From Planococcus wigleyi (GTDB lineage: Bacteria > Bacillota > Bacilli > Bacillales_A > Planococcaceae), in the NCBI RefSeq assembly GCF_014836985.1, contig NZ_JACSPU010000006.1, positions 1 through 64,000 of the forward strand: a DNA stretch of 64,000 nt, read 5' to 3'. The notes beneath the pieces are model-generated. The model ran no database searches. It saw nothing but the letters and a program-made list of their open reading frames with translations, and had not been told where the DNA came from. Shown in pieces: positions 27,411 through 36,128 of this stretch. The position numbers and the translations under genes are program-made. Within the stretch, counting starts at the first letter, position 1. Each line of letters opens with the position of its first letter.

Positions 27411-27420
27411 GATCGAATCT

Positions 27421-28638
27421 TTACAGAACGTTGAATTTACCTTTTTTCATTACCAGCTTTGGTCCACCGATCATGAACAACGCACGGTTATCAATCATTT
27501 TCTTCATAAATGAAGCTCTTTTGCCTGTCACTTTTTTGCCGAATACAACACCGATAGCATCATCTTCACCAAGCGAACAAACAGTTCCTTTTAGATCTGG
27601 AACGAATTCAACAGTAGTATCACCGCTGATCAAAGCTTTCAAGTTTTTCGCAACATTTTCACCTTGTTGCATAGCGATTTGTGCAGTTGGAGGATATGGA
27701 CGGTTTGTCTCTTCGTTGATCATCAATGCGCAATCTCCGATGATGAAGACATCGTCGAATCCTGGAGCACGCAAATCTTTGTCAACTTTCACACGAGCAC
27801 GCATATTTTCGATTGGAGTCGCCTCAATCAAACGGTTTCCGCGAACGCCTGCAGCCCATACAACAGTACCAGCTTTGATGAATTCAAACTCATCGTCGCC
27901 TTTTTTGATTTTAACGCCTTCTGGAGTTGCTTCTACAACCGGCGTACCAATTGAGAATTCAATTCCTTTGGACTCTAAATGGCCTACTGCATAATTGACC
28001 AATTCCGGATCGAAACCTGGCAATACCATTGGTGCAGCTTCTACACAGACGACACGAACTTTTTCACGCGGGACATCGTATTCTTTGCACAATTCAGGTA
28101 CACGGTTAGCCAATTCCCCTAGGAATTCGATTCCAGTGAATCCAGCTCCACCTACAATAATCGTTAGGCGGCTGTCATCTTTAACCGGTTCTGCAGACCA
28201 TGTAGCGAATTGGAATTCAATGTGCTCACGGATATAACGTGCAGCTTTAACGTTAGCAATTGAAAGTGCATATTTATCAAGGCCTTCGATTCCGAAAGTT
28301 TCTCCTTCAAAACCAAGTGCAATAACGATATAGTCGTATGTAAACTCGCCGTTATCTGTAGAAACTTTTTTGCCAACTACATCAATAGCTTCGACAGTAG
28401 CTTGGACGAACTTCACTTTCACACCATCGATCACGTCTTTGATATCGTAACGCACCTGCTCTGGAAGCAATGTTCCTGCAGCTGCCTCATGAAGCCATGT
28501 GCTTTCATAATGGTATTCGTTTTTGTTGATCAAAGTAATATCTACAGCATCTGTGCCAAACTCTTTTTGCAGGTTCACTACAGTAGTCAATCCACCGTAA
28601 CCTGCTCCTAATACTAATATTGACGGTCTTTTCAACAC
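27421..28638 (-). CDS. yumB: Type II NADH dehydrogenase (YumB-like)
   Basis: This 405-residue flavoprotein should oxidise NADH and reduce menaquinone at the membrane without pumping protons. It has the FAD-binding [10 protein letters not shown] at the N-terminus, a second Rossmann motif [13 protein letters not shown] near residue 165, and FIIGDCALM near 300. It resembles YumB in the region [21 protein letters not shown] 28638 follows AAGGTGG by eight bases; the TTG at 28656 would overlap that site. A second, shorter NDH-2 lies at 30008. Confidence 0.9.
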   Translation of the reverse strand: MLKRPSILVLGAGYGGLTTVVNLQKEFGTDAVDITLINKNEYHYESTWLHEAAAGTLLPEQVRYDIKDVIDGVKVKFVQATVEAIDVVGKKVSTDNGEFTYDYIVIALGFEGETFGIEGLDKYALSIANVKAARYIREHIEFQFATWSAEPVKDDSRLTIIVGGAGFTGIEFLGELANRVPELCKEYDVPREKVRVVCVEAAPMVLPGFDPELVNYAVGHLESKGIEFSIGTPVVEATPEGVKIKKGDDEFEFIKAGTVVWAAGVRGNRLIEATPIENMRARVKVDKDLRAPGFDDVFIIGDCALMINEETNRPYPPTAQIAMQQGENVAKNLKALISGDTTVEFVPDLKGTVCSLGEDDAIGVVFGKKVTGKRASFMKKMIDNRALFMIGGPKLVMKKGKFNVL

Positions 28639-28784
28639 AATCGCAACCACCTTCAAGTCATTTTTTCATCGTATATTCACTAAGAGTCATACTCCTGTTA
28701 TACCGATAAACACCTATACACTATACTAGACCTTTTACAGCATGATTTCAACTGGTGACTGTAATTTATCGCTGTTTTTCCACA

Positions 28785-28811
28785 ACAAAAAAGCCGGTTT
28801 GTGACCGACTT
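28785..28811 (-). terminator. Terminator of yutM
   Basis: Eight paired bases (AAGTCGGT/ACCGGCTT on the minus strand, one G-U) with a five-base loop precede a T-run. Confidence 0.7.
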
Positions 28812-29174
28812 TCAACAGTTTTCCGGTGTCCCCGCTTTTTTGGCTGTCCGGAACGAAGTTCCGCAGCCGCATGAAGCGATGGCATTCGGATTTTCAATTG
28901 TAAATCCTCCACCCATCAAGGACTGTTTGTAATCAACAACCGTACCTTGGAGAATAGGTGCATCTTCTTTTGCAACCAAAATCGGGATTCCAAATTGCTC
29001 ATACAGATCATCAGCATCACTCTGAGTTTTTTCAAACCCCATACCGTATGTCAGTCCGCTGCATCCGCCGCCTTTGACTGCAACACGCAAAAAGGATCCT
29101 TCTTCTTCGTTATGGCGCATCATTTCTTTTACTTGAAATGAGGCCGCTTCTGTAATTTCTACTACTTCTGTCAA
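28812..29174 (-). CDS. yutM: A-type iron-sulfur carrier (HesB/IscA/ErpA family)
   Basis: The 120-residue protein holds the three conserved cysteines: one in GGGCSGLTYGM and two in ASCGCGTSF. Such proteins carry Fe-S clusters from the SUF scaffold to target enzymes. The TTG at 29174 is chosen because AAGGTGA lies six bases upstream and the product then starts MTEVVEITEAAS, as in relatives; a longer frame would add 27 unlike residues. A NifU-domain gene lies just upstream, so this is an Fe-S maturation pair separate from the suf operon. Confidence 0.9.
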   Translation of the reverse strand: MTEVVEITEAASFQVKEMMRHNEEEGSFLRVAVKGGGCSGLTYGMGFEKTQSDADDLYEQFGIPILVAKEDAPILQGTVVDYKQSLMGGGFTIENPNAIASCGCGTSFRTAKKAGTPENC

Positions 29175-29301
29175 TGAAATCACCTTCCTATATGGGTTAT
29201 CATAGCAATTGTTTCCATTACTATTCAAGCTGTCCGCCTTGAAACGCTTGAACAAATCGAAAATCGATAAAAAGACTGCCTAGAGAGATTATATAATACA
29301 G

Positions 29302-29326
29302 AAAAAGGGACCCATTAAGGTCCCTT
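29302..29326 (-). terminator. Terminator of yutI
   Basis: The stem AAGGGACC/GGTCCCTT has a six-base loop and is followed by Ts on the minus strand. Confidence 0.85.
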
Positions 29327-29330
29327 GGCA

Positions 29331-29567
29331 TTAAAATACTTGTTCTACTTCTACGATGCCAGGAACTTCTTCCACTAACGCGCGTTCAATCCCTGCTTTT
29401 AATGTAATTGTCGAACTTGGGCAGCTGCCGCATGCACCGAGCAGACGAAGTTTTACGATACCATCTTCTACATCAACAAGTTCGCAGTCTCCCCCGTCAC
29501 GCAAAAGGAATGGACGTAATTTATCTAAGACTTCCATTACTTGATCTTCAATCAAAGCTTCAGTCAT
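29331..29567 (-). CDS. yutI: NifU C-terminal domain Fe-S scaffold
   Basis: This 78-residue protein is a stand-alone NfuA/NifU C-terminal domain with the CxxC motif in [14 protein letters not shown], where two subunits share a 4Fe-4S cluster. It resembles B. subtilis YutI. AAAGGAG precedes the ATG. It is divergent from yuzD. Confidence 0.92.
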   Translation of the reverse strand: MTEALIEDQVMEVLDKLRPFLLRDGGDCELVDVEDGIVKLRLLGACGSCPSSTITLKAGIERALVEEVPGIVEVEQVF

Positions 29568-29650
29568 TTATATCGACTCCTTTCATTATAATCATTATAA
29601 TGTGATTAGAGAGAAAAAGCCACTAATGAATTCATAGGAGGTTCAAAATT

Positions 29651-29995
29651 ATGCAGAAAGAAATATCCATCGAAGTCTACGGAACCGAAGTTATTTGTGC
29701 CAGCTGTGTCAATGCACCGTCTTCAATCGATACGTACGAATGGCTGGAAGCCGCCATCTCAAGAAAATACAAGGATCAGCCATTTTCAATTACCTACATT
29801 GATATTGAGAAACCCATTGATCTCGACCACCAGAAAGATTATGCCCAGCGCATATTGGATGACGAATTCTTTTATCCATTGGTATTGGTTGAAGGGGAAG
29901 TTGTCGGGGAAGGCTATGTCCAATTGAAGCCTGTCTACCGTGAACTTGAAAAACATGGATTTACTGAAGCCAATGAAAAAAGCGCTCAATCATGA
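29651..29995 (+). CDS. yuzD: DUF1462 (YuzD-like) protein
   Basis: The 114-residue protein belongs to DUF1462, with a thioredoxin-like fold in known members. It has a CASC motif near residue 17 (EVICASCVNAPSS) and a later FFYPLVLVEGEVVGEG, reminiscent of the cis-Pro region. A thiol-related role near Fe-S genes is plausible but unproven. AGGAGG supports the ATG. Its stop lies in a bidirectional terminator. Confidence 0.85.
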   Translation: MQKEISIEVYGTEVICASCVNAPSSIDTYEWLEAAISRKYKDQPFSITYIDIEKPIDLDHQKDYAQRILDDEFFYPLVLVEGEVVGEGYVQLKPVYRELEKHGFTEANEKSAQS

Positions 29996-30009
29996 GCGCT
30001 TTTTTCATT
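29972..30009. terminator. Bidirectional terminator overlapping yuzD and yutJ ends
   Basis: A perfect 17-bp stem, AATGAAAAAAGCGCTCA with its complement, has a four-base loop. It contains the yuzD stop codon and reaches the yutJ stop. Confidence 0.9.
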
Positions 30010-31075
30010 ATCCATTATGCCATTTATACATCCACAATACGCCGGACTTCATTAATCGGGCGATGCGGCCTGTAACTGTGCGATCAGCCAAATAAGCGAA
30101 GCCTTGTTTTTTGCCCAAAGAGCCAAGGAATCCTTTAAGTTTGATTTCAGGCATGGTTTCAGGCAATGGTTCACCTTTCCATGTCGCTTTCAAGATCTTC
30201 ACAATTTGTTCAGCCTGTTCTTCCGCCAATTGGGCTGAAGGTGCCATCGGCAATGCGGCACAATCCCCGACAACATAGACATGTTCATCGTTCGGCAGCT
30301 GATGATATTGGTTAATGACGATCCGTCCGCTATTGTCGCTCTCAAGACCAAGGTCACGGACCGGCTTGACTGGTTGGATTCCCGCTGTCCAAACAACAGC
30401 ATCAACTGGAATCGTCTCTTCATGGTTATAAAGAAGGTTCGGTTCAACTTTTGTGATGTTGGAGTTTGATACTACATCAACGTTGTGGTTCTCGAACCAT
30501 TTTTTCACAAAGTTACTCAAGCGTTCAGGGAAATCACGCAAGATCCGAGGACTGCGGTCGAACAACTTAATCTTCAAATCGCTTCGGCTTTCACGCAATT
30601 CGCTGGCAAGCTCGATTCCGCTGAGCCCCGCTCCAACAACACCGACTACAGCGCCTGAAGGAAGACCAAGCAATGCTTGGTAAGTTGCACGGGATTTGCC
30701 GATCGTCTGAATGCTGAAAGTGAACTCATCCGCTCCCGGTACGTTATGATACTTGTCCTCACAACCAAGTCCGATCACCAAATCGTCATAGGCAACGCGT
30801 TCGCCGCTTTCCATGAAAATGCATTTTTCCTGCAGGCCAATTTCCAGGATTTCGCCATTTACCACTTTCAACCGCTCATGTTCCGGAAAAGGAACACGGA
30901 CTTCATGATCAGCTTCTGTTCCAGCAGCCAATGCATAAAACTCGGTCTTCATGCTATGGAATGGTGTCCGGTCAATTAAAATGATTTCTGTATCCTGAGG
31001 AAGGTTGGTTGGCAATAAACGAAGCAAAATCCGCATATTGCCGTAACCGCCTCCAAGTAAGACTAGTTTTCGCAT
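30008..31075 (-). CDS. yutJ: Type II NADH dehydrogenase (YutJ-like)
   Basis: This 355-residue FAD/NAD-binding oxidoreductase starts with LVLLGGGYGNM, has a second dinucleotide motif VVGVVGAGLSGIE near residue 145 and a late VYVVGDCAALP. It resembles YutJ of B. subtilis, one of three NDH-2-like proteins there. The physiological acceptor is not evident. AAGGAG supports the ATG. It is convergent with yuzD and divergent from yuzB. Confidence 0.88.
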   Translation of the reverse strand: MRKLVLLGGGYGNMRILLRLLPTNLPQDTEIILIDRTPFHSMKTEFYALAAGTEADHEVRVPFPEHERLKVVNGEILEIGLQEKCIFMESGERVAYDDLVIGLGCEDKYHNVPGADEFTFSIQTIGKSRATYQALLGLPSGAVVGVVGAGLSGIELASELRESRSDLKIKLFDRSPRILRDFPERLSNFVKKWFENHNVDVVSNSNITKVEPNLLYNHEETIPVDAVVWTAGIQPVKPVRDLGLESDNSGRIVINQYHQLPNDEHVYVVGDCAALPMAPSAQLAEEQAEQIVKILKATWKGEPLPETMPEIKLKGFLGSLGKKQGFAYLADRTVTGRIARLMKSGVLWMYKWHNG

Positions 31076-31227
31076 AAAAATCTCCTTTAATTTTCGTCTG
31101 TCGCATCAATTTCTCAAATATGAGTATAGCTGATTGTGATAACTTTCACAATGCTTTTACTAGAAATCAATTAATTGACTCCAGCTGCGAAAAAAGGTAG
31201 GATTTCGTTGTAGTGAGGTGACTTAGA

Positions 31228-31464
31228 ATGAAACCGATTGTAGAATTTTGCATCAGCAATATTGCCAATGGCGCACAAGATTCTTTTGAAAAACTCGAAC
31301 GGGATCCCAATCTCGACGTTTTGGAATACGGCTGTTTAAGCTATTGCACAAAATGTTCCGAGTCTCTTTATGCCCTGGTTAACGGAGAGATTGTTGAAGC
31401 GGACTCTCCAGATGAACTGACGAAAAAAGTCTATGAATTCATAGAGGAGAACCCTTTGTTTTAA
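31228..31464 (+). CDS. yuzB: DUF1450 (YuzB-like) protein
   Basis: The 78-residue protein matches the YuzB family: VEFCISN at the start, then [10 protein letters not shown] with three closely spaced cysteines plus the first one at residue 8. The set could bind a metal or Fe-S cluster. Function is unknown. GAGGTGA precedes the ATG and a terminator follows. Confidence 0.87.
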   Translation: MKPIVEFCISNIANGAQDSFEKLERDPNLDVLEYGCLSYCTKCSESLYALVNGEIVEADSPDELTKKVYEFIEENPLF

Positions 31465-31488
31465 GCCGTTGAAAAACGGCTTTTTTGC
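31463..31488 (+). terminator. Terminator of yuzB
   Basis: The stem AAGCCGTT/AACGGCTT with loop GAAA is followed by TTTT; the stop codon TAA overlaps its start. Confidence 0.87.
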
Positions 31489-31558
31489 TGCCTTGAAAGC
31501 TGTCAAAGCCAGCGGCATCCATAGCAGGAAGTTCGGGAAAATATAAGACTGCCTTAAT

Positions 31559-32329
31559 TTATATCTCCCAAAATCCAAGATTTTCAATCGCAAAGTTTGG
31601 AGGCTGTTCTTTTCTCAGCACTTCCTCCATCCGGCTGACACCGGTATTGACATGGACCGTGTCGATCCCAAAACGAATACCCGCCTGGATATCCGTATCG
31701 TAGTTATCGCCGACCATCACCATATCCTGTTTGTCGAAACCGAACTCCAGCTGAATGGCTTCCAGCATATGCATCTCCGGTTTTCCGATATAAACGGGAT
31801 CTACTCCAGTCGAAGCGGCTACCAAAGTTGTGAATGCCCCATTTCCGGGCAGTAACCCTTTTTCAGAAGGAAAAGCCAAATCCTGATTGGTCGATAAAAA
31901 GACTGCCCCATTCCGAATTTGCAGGCAGGCTGTTGCCAGCTTGTCGTACGTAATATTGCGGTCAATCCCCATCAGCACGATTCCCGCCTGATCGCCTACC
32001 CGCGTCAAACCTTCCTGGCGCAATGCTTGATCCAAACCATCTGAACCGATCATATAGACTGTATCTCCGGCATACCAGCGTTTGATGTATTTTGCTGCAG
32101 CAATCGCAGAGGAAATGATCTGTTCTTTTTTTGCCCGGATTCCGAAGCCAGCCATTTTGTCTTTTAGCTGCTGTTGCGTCATGGATGCATTATTTGTAAC
32201 AAAAAAAGGCTCTACACCTTTTTCCTGCAGCCGTTCGACAAAACCTGCCGCTTCTTCAACCGCTTCCGATCCACGAAAAATTGTCCCATCCAAATCAAGG
32301 CAATAAGCTTGATACGTTTTAATTGCCAT
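31559..32329 (-). CDS. yutF: HAD-IIA family phosphatase
   Basis: This 256-residue hydrolase has the HAD nucleophile motif LDLDGTIFRG near residue 10, a NagD-type C2 cap, and motif IV VGDNYDTDI near 200. It resembles B. subtilis YutF. Substrates are probably small phosphorylated metabolites. The ATG at 32329 (MAIKTYQ) is chosen because GGAG lies seven bases upstream; a longer frame would overlap yutE by many codons. It overlaps the yutE end by 11 bases. Confidence 0.88.
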   Translation of the reverse strand: MAIKTYQAYCLDLDGTIFRGSEAVEEAAGFVERLQEKGVEPFFVTNNASMTQQQLKDKMAGFGIRAKKEQIISSAIAAAKYIKRWYAGDTVYMIGSDGLDQALRQEGLTRVGDQAGIVLMGIDRNITYDKLATACLQIRNGAVFLSTNQDLAFPSEKGLLPGNGAFTTLVAASTGVDPVYIGKPEMHMLEAIQLEFGFDKQDMVMVGDNYDTDIQAGIRFGIDTVHVNTGVSRMEEVLRKEQPPNFAIENLGFWEI

Positions 32330-32774
32330 CCTTCGTCTCCGGTATAAATGCTGAAACAGGCCCCAGTTCATGAACCAGGTAATGTTCGACTTTCGGGCCA
32401 AATGCTTTCAACGATTCCAGGTTTTCATCGATTGCATTCGTAATGGCCTGGTGATCAACTTTCATAAATTGCCGCACCAGCATTTTCCGCAATGTAATAA
32501 CCTGCTTCAGCGGTTGATCCATTTCTTCTGTAATCACTTTTTCGTCCACCAATATATCGATAATATCATCGTAGCTTCCAGGGTCGCGCATGATAAATCC
32601 ATCAATCATGGAGTTGCCGACATCAATAATCGACTCGATGATGTTCGCTCCAATCCGTTCCAATGCCAGCTGGTCGCCGAACGAAGTCCACTGTTCTTGG
32701 CTTTCGTAATGCTTCAATAAAGAATTCATATACTGAATCGTTTCAGTGATGTTGTTGCGGTCAATAAAATACAT
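32319..32774 (-). CDS. yutE: DUF86 (HepT-fold) protein YutE
   Basis: The 151-residue helical protein belongs to DUF86, the HepT fold. It keeps an R-x6-H pair in VRQFMKVDH, which in HepT toxins is the RNase motif. No nucleotidyltransferase antitoxin (MNT) gene is adjacent; the neighbours are yutF and yutD, as in B. subtilis. A housekeeping role is more likely than a toxin-antitoxin pair. GGAGGG precedes the ATG. Confidence 0.83.
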   Translation of the reverse strand: MYFIDRNNITETIQYMNSLLKHYESQEQWTSFGDQLALERIGANIIESIIDVGNSMIDGFIMRDPGSYDDIIDILVDEKVITEEMDQPLKQVITLRKMLVRQFMKVDHQAITNAIDENLESLKAFGPKVEHYLVHELGPVSAFIPETKDGN

Positions 32775-32840
32775 AAAAAACCCTCCAATAGGCGTTTAAA
32801 AATCTTTCATTTCTACTTTAATCATATCATATTGCATGAA

Positions 32841-32873
32841 AAAACCCCCGGCGGATTATACGTCCGCTTCGGG
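32841..32873 (-). terminator. Terminator overlapping the yutD end
   Basis: GCGGA/TCCGC with outer CCCG/CGGG pairs forms a hairpin that ends in T6 on the minus strand and contains the yutD stop. Confidence 0.72.
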
Positions 32874-33182
32874 AGCCTGCTGTTCTGATTCTTCAATCGG
32901 CATTACCGCTTTACCGGTTTTCCGGATAACGAAATAGGCGCAGCCAAAATTGCAGTATTCATAGAGATAATCCTGCAGTGTACTGATTTTCGTATCATAG
33001 GTTGCTTTGTGGTTAGTGTCTTCGAAAAAGCCCTTTAACCGCAATTGGCCGTAACCCCAATCCCCCAGGATATAATCGTATTTCGAAAGAATTTCGCTAT
33101 AGCGGGCAGTTAATGCCTCTTCTTTGAAACCTTCCCGGTAATCGATCAGTATTTCATAGTTCAACTGTTCCAGTGTAATCAT
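32856..33182 (-). CDS. yutD: YutD family (DUF1027) protein
   Basis: The 108-residue protein matches YutD, with REGFKEEALTARYSEILSKY, DYILGDWGYGQLRLKGFF and a C-terminal cysteine (CNFGCAYFVIRK). Function is unknown. The ATG at 33182 is preferred because GGTG sits six bases upstream and the product then starts MITLEQ as in relatives; ATG 33194 has no site. It follows lipA closely. Confidence 0.83.
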   Translation of the reverse strand: MITLEQLNYEILIDYREGFKEEALTARYSEILSKYDYILGDWGYGQLRLKGFFEDTNHKATYDTKISTLQDYLYEYCNFGCAYFVIRKTGKAVMPIEESEQQAPEADV

Positions 33183-33197
33183 TTTCCTCACCATCCA

Positions 33198-34127
33198 TTA
33201 GCTGTTTATAGCAGCTGCTTGCTCTTCTCCGAGTCGCTGACGCTCTTTAGCAGCTGCATTGACTTGCTCATCCGCATGATAGCTGCTTCGCACCAGAGGA
33301 CCTGCCTGGCAATGCGAGAACCCTTTGGCCATCGCAATTTCCCAAAATTCCTTGAATTCCTTCGGCGAATAATATTTCTGTACATTCAAATGTTTTTTTG
33401 TGGGCTGTAAGTATTGGCCAATCGTCATGATATCCACATCGTTAGCACGTAGATCGTCCATGACTTCAATGATCTCTTCCTTGGTCTCCCCTAAACCGAT
33501 CATCAAAGATGATTTTGTTGGAATATCCGGATGCAATTCTTTCGAACGCTTCAGCAATTCCAGTGACCGGTCATACTTGGCTCGTGCTCTGACTCTTGGC
33601 GTCAAACGGCGCACAGTTTCTATATTGTGGTTCAAAATATCCGGTTTAGCATCCATCAGCCGTTCCAGATTTTCATAGATTCCACCCATATCAGATGGAA
33701 GGACTTCAACAGTTGTAAATGGGTTGGCTCGTTTAATCGCACGTATTGTCTCTGCAAACACAGCAGAGCCGCCATCTTTCAAATCGTCACGTGCGACCGC
33801 CGTGATGACTGCATGTTTCAGGTTCATCATTTTTACAGAAGCGGCTACCCGTTCCGGCTCCTGAAGATCCAACTCATTCGGCAACCCGGTTTTCACTGCA
33901 CAAAAACGGCATGCTCTTGTACAGACGGCACCGAGGATCATGAACGTAGCGGTTCTCCGCGTTCCCCAGCATTCATGGATATTCGGACACCTTGCTTCTT
34001 CACAGACTGTGTTCAAGTTATTTTCTCGCATCATTTTCTTCAAATCGGTATAGTTTTCATTGGTATTGAGTTTAATCTTTAACCAATCGGGCTTTCTAAG
34101 ATGTTCCTGCTTTGTTGACACGCACAT
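33198..34127 (-). CDS. lipA: Lipoyl synthase
   Basis: This 309-residue radical-SAM enzyme inserts two sulfurs into protein-bound octanoate. It has the radical-SAM CxxxCxxC in CTRACRFC and the auxiliary cluster cysteines in [12 protein letters not shown]. The C-terminal serine region is present ([10 protein letters not shown]). Targets probably include GcvH at 54150 and the 2-oxoacid dehydrogenases. The ATG follows AGGGG closely; a GTG two codons in is an alternative start. Confidence 0.94.
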   Translation of the reverse strand: MCVSTKQEHLRKPDWLKIKLNTNENYTDLKKMMRENNLNTVCEEARCPNIHECWGTRRTATFMILGAVCTRACRFCAVKTGLPNELDLQEPERVAASVKMMNLKHAVITAVARDDLKDGGSAVFAETIRAIKRANPFTTVEVLPSDMGGIYENLERLMDAKPDILNHNIETVRRLTPRVRARAKYDRSLELLKRSKELHPDIPTKSSLMIGLGETKEEIIEVMDDLRANDVDIMTIGQYLQPTKKHLNVQKYYSPKEFKEFWEIAMAKGFSHCQAGPLVRSSYHADEQVNAAAKERQRLGEEQAAAINS

Positions 34128-34227
34128 CGTCCCCTATCTATCTGATTTATGGATGGAATCCGGTTCTATTCCAAATGTATCATAAAGGCATGTTCCTCAC
34201 AAGCTCACCTACTGCCATGAAAGCATA

Positions 34228-34256
34228 AAGAAACCCGGAAACTAGGAGTTTCCGGG
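34228..34256 (-). terminator. Terminator after metS
   Basis: A perfect 10-bp stem CCCGGAAACT/AGTTTCCGGG has a three-base loop and T-rich sequence on the minus strand. Confidence 0.82.
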
Positions 34257-34264
34257 CCTTTAAA

Positions 34265-34396
34265 TTAAACGTTATTTGCAGCATCTCTTGCTTTATTCTT
34301 TTTGCTGCTTCTAACTGCATGAATGATGCTAGCAGCTAAGCCACCCCAAATGATGACCATCCCAATAATCATGACGACAATCGAACTTACTGTCAT
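34265..34396 (-). CDS. metS: MetS-like small subunit of an NSS amino-acid importer
   Basis: This 43-residue reading frame encodes one membrane helix (SIVVMIIGMVIIWGGLAASI) followed by a basic tail (RSSKKNKAR). It stands 15 bases after the NSS transporter stop, with AAGGGGGAG five bases before its ATG. In Corynebacterium, MetP needs the small MetS for methionine/alanine uptake; length, single helix and position fit that family. Confidence 0.82.
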   Translation of the reverse strand: MTVSSIVVMIIGMVIIWGGLAASIIHAVRSSKKNKARDAANNV

Positions 34397-34411
34397 ATGA
34401 AGCTCCCCCTT

Positions 34412-35932
34412 TTAATTGCGCTCGTCATATTCGCCTTGTTCTTTATGCCATTTACCGATAGAGAAGAGGATTCCAAAGATCAATGCAGCTGCAGCAACAG
34501 CCACACCACCTGCTAAGGTGAACATATCGGAATATCCTTCGTAATTTCCGGTTTCCGTTTCAAACTCTTTCAGGATATTCAGTTTCAAAAGTCCAAACAT
34601 CATATAACCCAGAACGATTGGCGTAATGATTCCTAAGCTGAATTTCCACCAGGCGCCAAGTCGGATATCCGAGATTTCGTTGGCATGGCCTTTGAGAAGA
34701 TCCGCTTTGCGGAAGACCCAAACAACCAGCACAACTTCCACTAATCCGATTGCTGCAACCCCAAATTGGTTAATGAAGTAATCTGCCAGATCCAGGAAGT
34801 ACAATCCACCTTGTGTCGCAAACAGAATCGAAATCAAAGCAGCAAGTCCGCCTCCGAATAACACCGCTTTGTTACGGGAAATTCCAAATTTCTCAGAGAA
34901 TCCAGCGACATAAGTTTCAGTAATTGATATTAATGAAGTCAAACCCGCAAGTGTCAGAGACAAGAAGAACAGAGTCCCGAACAAGCCATTGAATCCTGGA
35001 AACTCATTGATGATCTGTGGAAAAACCACAAAAGCAAGACCGACGCCTGCAGTTGCGACATCACCTACAGCGACGCCCTGCTGAGCAGCCATAAATCCAA
35101 GAGCTGCAAATATTCCAATCCCTGCTAATAATTCAAAAGCAGAGTTGGCGAATCCTGTGATAAATGCATTATTTGTGATATCTGATTTTTTCGGAAGATA
35201 ACTTGAGTATGTGATCATGATAGCGAATGCTACTGATAAACTGAAGAAAATATGCCCATAGGCCGCTACCCAAACCGTCGGATTCAGTATGGCATCAAAA
35301 TCTGGTTGGAAGAAGGCTTCCAATCCTGTCAATGCGCCATCCAATGTGACCGCTCGAATTACAACAGCAAGGAAAATGACCACCAATGTCGGAATGAAAA
35401 TCCGGTTGGCCAGTTCAATTCCTTTTTTAACACCTGCCAGCAGAATCCCCAATGTAATGATCCACACCAATGCCAATGGAATGAATACACCCCAGACAAT
35501 TCCGCCGGTCTGTCCCGGTTGAACTGTCAGCTGTAAAAAATCATTGAACAGGAAATCTTGTGTATCCGTACCCCATGCCTGATTGAAAGAAAATATAGTA
35601 TAGCGCATTGCCCAGGCGATGATTACAGCATAATATACAGATATGATAAAGGACACAAAGACAGCCCACCATCCCATCCATTCCAACTTCTTGCCGCCCA
35701 TTCTAAAGAATGACAACGGTGCTGACCCGCGATACTTATGGCCAATGGTAAATTCAAGTATAAGAATCGGTATCCCTGCAGTCAACAATGCAAATAGATA
35801 CGGTATGAAAAATGCACCCCCGCCATTTTCATACGCAACATACGGAAAACGCCATATGTTCCCAAGACCTACTGCAGAGCCGACGGCAGCCATGATAAAG
35901 CCGGCACGTGTACCCCATTGCGAACGTTCCAT
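34412..35932 (-). CDS. metP: Sodium-dependent amino-acid importer, MetP-like NSS transporter
   Basis: The 506-residue protein has twelve membrane segments and the NSS TM1 signature GFIMAAVGSAVGLGNIWRFP. The late helix and the small MetS-like partner downstream point to methionine/alanine uptake driven by sodium. The ATG at 35932 is chosen because AAAGGGGGA lies five bases upstream; a longer frame from 35959 would read through that site. With metS it forms a two-gene unit. Confidence 0.87.
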   Translation of the reverse strand: MERSQWGTRAGFIMAAVGSAVGLGNIWRFPYVAYENGGGAFFIPYLFALLTAGIPILILEFTIGHKYRGSAPLSFFRMGGKKLEWMGWWAVFVSFIISVYYAVIIAWAMRYTIFSFNQAWGTDTQDFLFNDFLQLTVQPGQTGGIVWGVFIPLALVWIITLGILLAGVKKGIELANRIFIPTLVVIFLAVVIRAVTLDGALTGLEAFFQPDFDAILNPTVWVAAYGHIFFSLSVAFAIMITYSSYLPKKSDITNNAFITGFANSAFELLAGIGIFAALGFMAAQQGVAVGDVATAGVGLAFVVFPQIINEFPGFNGLFGTLFFLSLTLAGLTSLISITETYVAGFSEKFGISRNKAVLFGGGLAALISILFATQGGLYFLDLADYFINQFGVAAIGLVEVVLVVWVFRKADLLKGHANEISDIRLGAWWKFSLGIITPIVLGYMMFGLLKLNILKEFETETGNYEGYSDMFTLAGGVAVAAAALIFGILFSIGKWHKEQGEYDERN

Positions 35933-36091
35933 CTCTCTTCCCCCTTTGTTTTCTCCCATTTTATTTACATAAAAATAGGAATTTTGATTATTTTCAGATT
36001 ATTAGTTAATCTAGAAATAGTATACCGAGAGGCTCCTTTAATGTAAAGATGAAATCAAAATATTTTCTAAAAAAACTATTGCAGCAAAAGT

Positions 36092-36121
36092 AAAAAGGCA
36101 GAGAATAAGCTTCTCTGCCTT
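36092..36121 (-). terminator. Terminator of the NhaC-family gene
   Basis: The stem AAGGCAGAGAA/TTCTCTGCCTT has a five-base loop and a T-run on the minus strand. Confidence 0.87.
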
Positions 36122-36128
36122 CTTTTAC

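Noticed and set aside
32319..33182. Toxin-antitoxin module built from the HepT-fold gene and yutD
   Set aside because: YutD is not a nucleotidyltransferase and the gene order matches the Bacillus yut cluster.
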